Assembly: GCA_000431975.1 (NCBI GenBank)
Contig: HF988559.1
Span: forward strand, 4,202-43,131
Direction of reading: 5' to 3'
DNA: 38,930 nt
Source: Prevotella sp. CAG:924
GTDB taxonomy: Bacteria; Bacteroidota; Bacteroidia; Bacteroidales; Bacteroidaceae
Shown piece after piece: positions 33,925 to 38,930 of this stretch (within the stretch, counting starts at the first letter, position 1; every line of letters starts with the position of its first letter). Below the pieces are notes generated by a model. That model was not told where the DNA came from. It saw nothing but the letters and a program-made list of their open reading frames with translations, and searched no databases. The position numbers and the translations under genes were made by a program.

Positions 33925-33976
33925 CAGATTCAATAGGTATTAGTCCTCTTAAGGTAAAAAGATTGTTTTCAGGATA
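33894..33976 (-). ncRNA. Candidate small RNA 1 (about 80 nt)
   Basis: A full-consensus promoter (33983-34014, minus strand) is followed after about 80 bases by a strong intrinsic terminator (33894-33924). No start codon with a meaningful ORF lies between them, so the simplest reading is a short non-coding RNA. Its 5' part (about 50 nt) is AU-rich and looks unpaired. No match to a known RNA family was recognised. A leader RNA that terminates early is a less likely alternative, since no minus-strand gene follows until ispH. Confidence 0.55.
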
Positions 33977-33982
33977 ACAATG

Positions 33983-34014
33983 CAAATATAGTCTTATTTT
34001 TCGGATACTGCAAA
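33983..34014 (-). promoter_or_regulatory. Promoter of candidate sRNA 1
   Basis: Read on the minus strand, TTTG (34011-34014), a 20-base spacer and TATATTTG (33983-33990) give a full Bacteroidota consensus. Transcription would begin near 33976 and run leftwards. Confidence 0.72.
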
Positions 34015-34273
34015 CATTTACGCGAGTATTTTTTAAAAAAAATTATAATCTCCTCCTTACATATTGTTTTTGCTATCTCGAGAGAGCAAATAAGGCTTGT
34101 TTTGGCCGTTTTTTAGCAAAAAAAGTACTTTTAGAATATTTCTGGTAAAGAAAAGAATAATTTCTTTCTTTCGTTTTTTCTTCTTTTTAATGAGTTATGT
34201 ATAGGGGGCGTCTGTGGGATATATTGAGAGAAAGGCCTAATCTATTGAAGAAAAATGATTGTTTATTGATAAT
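34015..34273 (+). other. AT-rich spacer with A/T tracts between two divergent promoters
   Basis: Runs of A or T such as TTTTTTAAAAAAAA (about 34030-34043), GTTTTTTAGCAAAAAAAG and a pyrimidine-rich stretch (about 34159-34188) recur at short intervals. Such sequence tends to be bent and to bind nucleoid proteins. No gene was found, and no DnaA-box cluster that would suggest an origin. Confidence 0.5.
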
Positions 34274-34306
34274 TTTGCGAATTAAATTAAAAAAATCGTA
34301 TCTTTG
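34274..34306 (+). promoter_or_regulatory. Promoter of candidate sRNA 2
   Basis: TTTG (34274-34277), a 21-base spacer and TATCTTTG (34299-34306) form a full Bacteroidota consensus on the plus strand. Transcription would begin near 34313. The next plus-strand gene is more than 1.2 kb away with its own promoter. Confidence 0.75.
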
Positions 34307-34312
34307 TAGTAC

Positions 34313-34453
34313 AAAATAAAAGATAAGGCAAGCATTTTACAATTATCAATATGAGGTTAACATTTTAGGTTTACATCAATAGAAAGTTTTTTTTTGCATA
34401 GGATTCTCAAGATGTGGGGGACGAGTGTTGTGAAACACCTGCCCCCTTTTTGT
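34313..34453 (+). ncRNA. Candidate small RNA 2 (about 140 nt)
   Basis: A consensus promoter and an intrinsic terminator (34416-34456) frame about 140 bases with no ORF beyond a 5-codon frame (MRLTF, start 34351). Two copies of AGGTTwACA (34354 and 34367) lie in the middle, followed by a poly-U run of nine. The transcript converges on the 3' end of tcdA, 60 bases away, so it could also act on that mRNA if it reads through. No known RNA family was recognised. Confidence 0.58.
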
Positions 34454-34456
34454 TTT
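34416..34456 (+). terminator. Intrinsic terminator of candidate sRNA 2
   Basis: GGGGG (34416-34420) pairs with CCCCC (34442-34446), and GTGTT (34425-34429) with AACAC (34434-34438) around a GTGA loop of GNRA type. TTTTTGTTTT follows. The minus strand has no T-tract, so the hairpin serves plus-strand transcription. Confidence 0.8.
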
Positions 34457-34512
34457 CATAGCCGCATAGTATCGGTAGGTAAGTCCTCTCTTCTGTTCTC
34501 GATTTCTCTGTT

Positions 34513-35268
34513 CTATAATCCGTTAATGAGGTCTTTCACTACTTCTCCGCCGATGATCAGACCTGCAGCTGCGGGCACGAAGGCATTGCTGGCAGGGGTA
34601 CGTCTCTTAGTATTGGTAGTGATCAGAGCTGGATCGTCTTGGTGGTCCGGATGCTGCTCCGGCTCCTGTTCTTCCGCAGGCTCTAGCGGCACCTCTTCGC
34701 TGTAGACCACTTTTACGTGTGGAGCTCCCAGCTTGCGCAGTTTCTTGCGCAGCACCTTTGCCAGTGGGTCCATCTTGGTCTCCCATAGGTCGACCACGTG
34801 GAATGCTGTCGGATCGATCTTGTTGGCGGCACCCATACAGGAGATCATCTTCACGTGTAGCCGGTTGCATTCACTGATCAGATGAATCTTTGCGACGACG
34901 GTGTCGATACAGTCTACGACATAGTCATATTGACTCAGGTCGATCTCGTCGGCGTTCTGTGGTAGGTAGAACATGGCATGTTTTACAACTACACAGTCAG
35001 GGTTGATGTCATGGATGCGTTCTTCAATCACATCTACTTTGCGTCTCCCCACAGTGGAGTGGAGGGCGATGATTTGCCGGTTGATGTTCGACAACGACAC
35101 ATTATCGTTGTCGATCACGTCGATGTGGCCGATGCCGCTACGAGCCAGTACTTCTACGACATATCCGCCGACGCCGCCGACACCGAAGACGGCTACGTGC
35201 GAAGCAGCCAGACGGTTCATGGCTGGCTGGCCGAAGAGAAGTTGGGTACGTGAGAATGGGTTTTGCAT
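34513..35268 (-). CDS. tcdA: tRNA threonylcarbamoyladenosine dehydratase (TcdA/CsdL)
   Basis: TcdA is an E1-like enzyme that uses ATP to cyclise t6A at position 37 of ANN-decoding tRNAs into ct6A. The 251-residue protein has the adenylation signature VFGVGGVGGYVVEVLARSGI, followed by IDVIDNDNVSLSNINRQI, and the family segments DYVVDCIDTVVAKI and CMGAANKIDPT. The C-terminal FVPAAAGLIIGGEVVKDL membrane-associated stretch is typical. Between about residues 192 and 215 it carries an acidic Pro/Glu/His-rich insert (EPAEEQEPEQHPDHQDD) that looks like a flexible loop. A -7 element at 35360-35367 suggests its own promoter, divergent from the amidase gene. Confidence 0.92.
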   Translation of the reverse strand: MQNPFSRTQLLFGQPAMNRLAASHVAVFGVGGVGGYVVEVLARSGIGHIDVIDNDNVSLSNINRQIIALHSTVGRRKVDVIEERIHDINPDCVVVKHAMFYLPQNADEIDLSQYDYVVDCIDTVVAKIHLISECNRLHVKMISCMGAANKIDPTAFHVVDLWETKMDPLAKVLRKKLRKLGAPHVKVVYSEEVPLEPAEEQEPEQHPDHQDDPALITTNTKRRTPASNAFVPAAAGLIIGGEVVKDLINGL

Positions 35269-35359
35269 TATGGACTTTGTATTGTTCTTGTCTGTATTAT
35301 AAAATAGGTATGGCCGACGATAGGGATGCTAGGAAGCCTTGGTTGTCGGTAAGCGGTTG

Positions 35360-35367
35360 CAAAGTTA
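35360..35367 (-). promoter_or_regulatory. Probable -7 element for tcdA
   Basis: On the minus strand this reads TAACTTTG, about 92 bases before the ATG at 35268. No TTTG stands at the -33 distance. Confidence 0.4.
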
Positions 35368-35483
35368 CGATCTTTCTGCCGATTCCTCCCCATCGGGTGG
35401 CGGGAATCTTTGTTTTATCGCTATGCGCAGTTGGTGATGCTTGTTTTTTACCTTTAATAAATAATAAAACCCATCCTTCTCCG

Positions 35484-35514
35484 TTGGTTTTCACATGCAT
35501 TTTGCTTAATTTTG
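35484..35514 (+). promoter_or_regulatory. Promoter of the amidase-MCE operon
   Basis: TTGG (35484-35487, one mismatch to TTTG), a 19-base spacer and TAATTTTG (35507-35514) are seen. Transcription would start near 35521, which rules out an in-frame start at 35519 and supports the ATG at 35540. Confidence 0.65.
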
Positions 35515-35539
35515 CAAAATGTATTGTCAAGAGTCACGC

Positions 35540-36784
35540 ATGAAGAAGTCATTTGCCCTTTTCGCATTCCTTTTTATGGTAGTCCTTTCAGCATTTGCTG
35601 ACACCCGCTTTACATTAGTGATTGATGCGGGGCATGGAGGGCATGACTTTGGGGCTCCCGGTGCTGTTTCGAATGAGAAAGATCTTACTTTGAAATATGC
35701 GTTGGCCTTTGGTGCGCTTGTGGAGAAGAATTGTCCTGATGTGAAGGTTATCTATACGCGGAAGAAGGATGTTTTTCTGCCGCTGCACCAGCGTGCCGAT
35801 ATTGCTAATGATGCTAAGGCTGATCTTTTTGTTTCCGTTCATATCAATGCGTTGGATGGTAATCACAGTGCTATGGGTTTCCAAAGCTATACGTTGGGTC
35901 GTGGTAATCGTACGGGCGACCGAGGGTTGAAGCAGAATCTGGAGGTGGCCAAGCGAGAGAACTCTGTGATTTTTCTGGAGAAGGATTACAAGAAGCAGTA
36001 TCGCGGGCTCGACCTGAATTCGGCAGAGGGCGATATCATGTTTGAGTTCATCGCTGACAATAACCGGGCACGCAGCGTCGACTTGTCCCGGATGATGCAG
36101 CGGGAGGTCTGCAAGACGGCCGGAAGGAAAAATGGCGGTGCCCATCAGAACAATCTGGCTGTGCTTCGTTTGACGTCCATGCCGGCTATCCTGTTGGAGC
36201 TGGGCTTCATCTCTACGCCTGCTGAAGAGAACTATCTGAATAGCCGGGCCGGACTGGATGCAATCTCCAAAGGTGTTTATAATGCCTTTATACAATACAA
36301 GCAGAAATACGACACGGGCATTGATGTGCCCTATCGTGTGGAATTGCCGGCTGCCGTGCCCAATGTGGATGATGGCAGCGATGACAACACCGTACAGCGC
36401 CCAGTCGCTTCTCCGGATGACGGACAGCAGCAAAAGGAAACATCACGCGTACGTAAGTCCGTACGCCGTGATCCTGCACCGACAATGCCTGTTCGTACGG
36501 CAAAGGCAGATGAGTCACGCCCAGTATTCAAGATTCAGATTCTCAGTAGCTCAAATATCCTCAAGCCCAACGATAAGCACTTTAAAGGACTAAACGGCTG
36601 TGAGCGCTACGATGAGAACGGACTCCACAAATATACCTATGGAGCCAGCAACAACTATAATGAAATCTATCGCTTGCGTAAGCAGATCGTGGAGCAGTTC
36701 CCCGATTGCTTTATCATCGCTTTCAAGAACGGCAAGAAGATGGATGTCAATGAGGGAATCCGCGAATTTAAACGAAATAGATAA
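35540..36784 (+). CDS. N-acetylmuramoyl-L-alanine amidase with SPOR-like C-terminus
   Basis: This periplasmic zinc amidase cuts the bond between MurNAc and the stem peptide, as AmiA/B/C do in daughter-cell separation. The 414-residue protein has a signal peptide ending near AFA-DT. An Amidase_3 domain follows (about 22-240) with zinc ligands in DAGHGGHDFG, NEKD and SVHINA, and the catalytic glutamate in LLELGFIS. A Ser/Arg/Gln-rich linker (about 255-320) leads to a C-terminal segment (about 325-405, with VFKIQILSSS, HKYTYGASNNYNEIYRL and CFIIAFKNGK). That segment resembles a SPOR domain, which binds denuded glycan strands at septa. It is followed after 3 bases by the MCE gene. Confidence 0.9.
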   Translation: MKKSFALFAFLFMVVLSAFADTRFTLVIDAGHGGHDFGAPGAVSNEKDLTLKYALAFGALVEKNCPDVKVIYTRKKDVFLPLHQRADIANDAKADLFVSVHINALDGNHSAMGFQSYTLGRGNRTGDRGLKQNLEVAKRENSVIFLEKDYKKQYRGLDLNSAEGDIMFEFIADNNRARSVDLSRMMQREVCKTAGRKNGGAHQNNLAVLRLTSMPAILLELGFISTPAEENYLNSRAGLDAISKGVYNAFIQYKQKYDTGIDVPYRVELPAAVPNVDDGSDDNTVQRPVASPDDGQQQKETSRVRKSVRRDPAPTMPVRTAKADESRPVFKIQILSSSNILKPNDKHFKGLNGCERYDENGLHKYTYGASNNYNEIYRLRKQIVEQFPDCFIIAFKNGKKMDVNEGIREFKRNR

Positions 36785-36787
36785 GCT

Positions 36788-37690
36788 ATGAAGTTTTTTA
36801 CTAAAGAAGTGAGAATAGCCCTTGTGGCTATTGTTGGAATAGTCATTCTGTTCTTCGGGCTCAATTTCCTGAAGGGTATGTCTGTCTTTTCCAATGATAA
36901 TGTCTATTATATAAAGTTCAAGAATATCAGCGGTTTGTCAGCTTCCAATCCCATCTATGCTGATGGTTATCAGGTGGGAGTGGTCAAGGATATCAACTAC
37001 GACTATCAGAACAGTGGCAATGTCATCGTCGAGTTCACTGTCGATCACGACCTTCGCATCCCGAAAGGCTCGTCGGCTGTCATCGAGAGCGATCTGATGG
37101 GTAATGTGAAGATGAATCTGCTGTTGGCCAACAATCCTCGCCAGCGCGTGGAACCCGGCGACACGTTGAGCGGAACGCTCAGCGAGGGAATGATGGGTGC
37201 AGTGACCCGGATGGTGCCCGTTTTGGAGCAGACGGTGAGCAAGGTTGACTCCCTGCTCGACAATCTCAACCGCATCACCGGCGATCCCGCTATTGTCGCA
37301 TCTCTTCACAATGTGCAGACTATCACCGGCGATCTCACGGTTTCCACCCGTGAGTTGAACCGTCTGCTGTCACAGACCAACCGCGCTTTGCCGCAGATGG
37401 TGGGTAAGGCCAATGGAGTGCTTGACAATACCAACCGGCTGACTGCCAATTTGGCCGATGTCGATGTGGCAGGAACTATGGCGAAGGTGGATCAGACACT
37501 CGCCAATGTTCAAGAGTTCACCAATGCGCTCAACAACCGTGAGGGAACGCTCGGACTGCTGCTCCACGATCCTGGTCTGTATCATAATCTCAATTCTACG
37601 ATGTCACATGCCGACTCGTTGGTCATCGACCTCAAGGCACATCCGAAGCGGTATGTACATTTCTCGATCTTCGGTAAGAAAGATAAATAA
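36788..37690 (+). CDS. MCE/MlaD family protein
   Basis: MCE proteins form hexameric rings or tubes that move lipids between membranes. The 300-residue protein has one N-terminal transmembrane helix (about 9-28) and one MCE domain (about 35-115, with YYIKFKNISGLSASNPIYADGY and GVVKDI). A long helical region with repeated Asn/Asp-rich heptad-like patterns follows (about 125-270). This matches single-MCE MlaD-like subunits. The usual permease (MlaE) and ATPase (MlaF) are not next to it in this window, so they must be elsewhere. It shares a promoter with the amidase gene, and a strong hairpin follows. Confidence 0.9.
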   Translation: MKFFTKEVRIALVAIVGIVILFFGLNFLKGMSVFSNDNVYYIKFKNISGLSASNPIYADGYQVGVVKDINYDYQNSGNVIVEFTVDHDLRIPKGSSAVIESDLMGNVKMNLLLANNPRQRVEPGDTLSGTLSEGMMGAVTRMVPVLEQTVSKVDSLLDNLNRITGDPAIVASLHNVQTITGDLTVSTRELNRLLSQTNRALPQMVGKANGVLDNTNRLTANLADVDVAGTMAKVDQTLANVQEFTNALNNREGTLGLLLHDPGLYHNLNSTMSHADSLVIDLKAHPKRYVHFSIFGKKDK

Positions 37691-37722
37691 CTTCGTGTGA
37701 TTTTCTGCACGAACGTGAAAAA

Positions 37723-37751
37723 GCGTCTGTCCCGACCGGACAGACGCCTTT
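37723..37751. terminator. Bidirectional terminator between MCE and hxlR genes
   Basis: A perfect 10-bp stem (GCGTCTGTCC with GGACAGACGC) encloses CGACC. On the plus strand CTTTG follows; on the minus strand CTTTTTC follows. It can serve both convergent genes, although it lies 365 bases past the hxlR stop. Confidence 0.75.
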
Positions 37752-38115
37752 GTGTTTTCCTCATCCTCCTTTCATCTGTAGGGAGCGTTCCACTTTTTCC
37801 TTTCTTCAGGACATAGGTGGTGACGGATTTTCCACAGGTCATGAGGGCTAATCAGTCGGTTTGGCCTCAATCGTATTTGAGAACGGAGAATACCGGACAA
37901 GCCAATCATATAAATGTTTGTGGCCTCATGACGGGTTTGATTTTTTAAAGGGACATGCTTTCATGTCCTCTCTGTCATATCAGAGTGAAATTGATTCTCT
38001 GTGCCGGTGGCATCTTCTTGCGAATTGGTTCGCGTTGTTAGGCCGTTCGGAGAGTGCCGGCAGATGGCGGTCATCCTGCCCGGTGCTTTCTGTTTGCAGG
38101 AGTAGGGCAGACGTC
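37752..38115 (+). other. Gap with no recognised gene
   Basis: One 95-codon plus-strand frame (37861-38148) overlaps the 3' end of the hxlR gene and shows no motif or promoter; it is taken as chance. A single near-match to a DnaA box (TTTTCCACA, about 37828) stands alone. Confidence 0.45.
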
Positions 38116-38469
38116 TTAGTCCTTCTTGCCGTATTTCTTTTCAAATAGTTCCGTGTTCTTGTTTCCCCAGTCTATCATGGCGTCAATGATGGGGATGAGC
38201 GTTTTGCCGAGTTCGGTGATGCTGTATTCCGATCGTGGCGGCAGTTCCGGAAAGATGGTTTTCGACACCAGTCCGTCTTCCACCAGTTCCTTCAATTGCA
38301 GGTCGAGTACCCTTGGAGTGGCCTCGGGTAGCAGTTTGTGTAGTTCGCTAGGCCGTAATGATTGATGCCGCAGCTCGTCTAATATGCACGATTTCCATTT
38401 TGAATCCATCAGACTCATGGTCAGTCGTAGCGGACAGTCTAAGTCCACAGGTATCTTTCTTTCATACAT
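38116..38469 (-). CDS. HxlR family transcriptional regulator
   Basis: HxlR-type regulators are small winged-helix dimers, many of which sense electrophiles or redox stress through cysteines. The 117-residue protein has the family layout: CPLRLTMSLMDSKWKSCILDEL, the recognition region LRPSELHKLLPEATPRVLDLQLKEL (residues about 38-62), and the wing ending in EYSITELGKTLIPIIDAM. Cys12 sits at the position of the redox-active cysteine in YodB/HypR-type members, and Cys28 is a second one. It is divergent from an NTF2-like gene and probably controls it and itself through the repeats at 38527-38567. Confidence 0.9.
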   Translation of the reverse strand: MYERKIPVDLDCPLRLTMSLMDSKWKSCILDELRHQSLRPSELHKLLPEATPRVLDLQLKELVEDGLVSKTIFPELPPRSEYSITELGKTLIPIIDAMIDWGNKNTELFEKKYGKKD

Positions 38470-38494
38470 AGCGGTGTATTTTTATATTATATTG

Positions 38495-38502
38495 CAAAGA
38501 TA
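38495..38502 (-). promoter_or_regulatory. Probable -7 element for the hxlR gene
   Basis: On the minus strand this reads TATCTTTG, about 26 bases before the ATG at 38469. No matching -33 TTTG is present, which may fit a promoter that needs help or is weak. Confidence 0.5.
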
Positions 38503-38526
38503 CGGATAAGTTGTTAAGATTGGGAA

Positions 38527-38567
38527 TACTGAATAAATTTTCAGTACATGAATAATTTTTCTGTACT
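38527..38567. promoter_or_regulatory. Tandem operator-like repeats between hxlR and its neighbour
   Basis: A perfect inverted repeat TACTGAA-N6-TTCAGTA occupies 38527-38546. A second inverted repeat, AGTACA-N13-TGTACT, runs from 38543 to 38567. In addition, 38531-38547 and 38550-38566 are direct repeats that agree at 15 of 17 positions with a 19-base period. TACT/AGTA half-sites are known for HxlR-family regulators such as YodB. The site abuts the -33 element of the rightward promoter. Confidence 0.6.
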
Positions 38568-38597
38568 TGTATGAATACGGAATATCATGTATTTTTG
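38566..38597 (+). promoter_or_regulatory. Promoter of the NTF2-like gene
   Basis: CTTG (38566-38569, one mismatch to TTTG), a 20-base spacer and TATTTTTG (38590-38597) are seen. Transcription would start near 38604, 26 bases before the ATG at 38630. The -33 element overlaps the operator-like repeats. Confidence 0.65.
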
Positions 38598-38629
38598 CAA
38601 CATCAAGAAACATTAAATGATTATACATT

Positions 38630-38930
38630 ATGAGAGCAAGTATTGAAGAGTATAAGGCAGTAGAGAAGGCTGCCATGAAGTTTGTCAGAAGCGTAGCTGA
38701 GGGTAATAGCAGCTATGCGAAGGAGTTGTTTGTAGACGGTGCCGTGCTATATGGCTATCTGGATGGCAAGCTCGAGCATGGCAGCATTGCCCAGTTTTAT
38801 GACAATGTTGACACTGTCGGTGCCGATGAGGGCTTTAAGGCGCGTGTCGATGTGGTGGATGTCGAGGAGACGTTGGCCGTCGTTCGGGTGCTGGAGGAGA
38901 ATTGGGGGAGGCCGTCCGAAAACTTAATTA
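38630..38930 (+). CDS. NTF2-like / lumazine-binding-like protein, partial at window end
   Basis: At least 100 codons are open to the window edge. The N-terminus (MRASIEEYKAVEKAAMKFV) and the segment LFVDGAVLYGYLDGKLEHGS resemble small SnoaL/NTF2-like proteins of the type often called putative lumazine-binding proteins; ligand and role are unknown. The last residues in frame (NWGRPSENLI) no longer look like the family, which at this point usually continues WGG followed by a hydrophobic strand. A one-base change in the GGGGG run (about 38904-38908) would restore a GG but soon hits a stop, so a frameshift, a divergent end or an assembly edge are all possible. It is divergent from the hxlR gene. 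Confidence 0.65.
   Translation, partial: MRASIEEYKAVEKAAMKFVRSVAEGNSSYAKELFVDGAVLYGYLDGKLEHGSIAQFYDNVDTVGADEGFKARVDVVDVEETLAVVRVLEENWGRPSENLI

Noticed and set aside
33627..33933. Two overlapping minus-strand open frames of 73 and 93 codons
   Set aside because: One runs through the terminator hairpin of candidate sRNA 1, neither has a promoter or recognisable domain, and composition looks like chance.
37820..37840. TTTTCCACA, close to a DnaA box
   Set aside because: It is a single copy with one mismatch and no neighbouring boxes, dnaA or dnaN gene. It does not suggest a replication origin.

Overview
The window looks like a chromosome segment from the phylum Bacteroidota, most likely order Bacteroidales and possibly a Prevotella-like genus (the genus is inference). 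The evidence is repeated promoter sites of the Bacteroidota type (TTTG, 19-21 bp, TAnnTTTG), a complex I operon with fused nuoCD and no nuoE/F/G, an SSCGCT-type DUF1573 protein, a DUF4827-like lipoprotein, and an outer-membrane barrel protein with a carboxypeptidase-regulatory-like N-terminus. No phage, insertion sequence, CRISPR array, rRNA or tRNA was seen.

Layout. 1-3.1 kb: a TonB-dependent-receptor-like outer membrane protein with its own promoter, a leader of about 260 nt and a strong terminator. Two copies of a structured repeat bracket it. 3.3-11.0 kb (minus strand): a very large alpha-2-macroglobulin-like protein, a DUF1573 secreted protein and ispH. 11.3-15.5 kb (minus): glmM with a DUF4827-like lipoprotein, a DHH phosphoesterase and a sugar nucleotidyltransferase. 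15.6-21.4 kb (minus): a cardiolipin-synthase-type phospholipase D protein, the Kdo pathway genes kdsD and kdsA, and a large MscS-type channel. 21.5-23.0 kb: 1.5 kb with no convincing gene. 23.1-33.5 kb (plus): nuoA-B-CD-H-I-J-K-L-M-N, from a canonical promoter to a hairpin terminator. 33.5-34.5 kb: an AT-rich gap with two divergent orphan transcription units, each with a consensus promoter and an intrinsic terminator but no credible ORF; these are candidate small RNAs. 34.5-37.7 kb: tcdA (minus), then an N-acetylmuramoyl-L-alanine amidase and an MCE/MlaD-type protein (plus). 38.1-38.9 kb: an HxlR-type regulator divergent from a partial NTF2-like gene, with a tandem operator-like repeat between them.

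Much of the content concerns the cell envelope: amino sugar (glmM), isoprenoid (ispH), Kdo (kdsA, kdsD), phospholipid (cls), peptidoglycan (amidase), lipid transport (MCE), osmotic protection (MscS) and surface proteins (barrel protein, macroglobulin). The nuo operon encodes the membrane arm and quinone-reducing connecting arm of complex I without the NADH-oxidising module, so its electron donor is not given by this locus.

The most novel-looking signals are non-coding: the two candidate sRNAs around 34 kb, the paired structured repeat around the barrel gene with an apparent compensatory base-pair change, and the tandem operator between hxlR and its neighbour. All positions and motif matches were read by eye; no database search or folding program was run.
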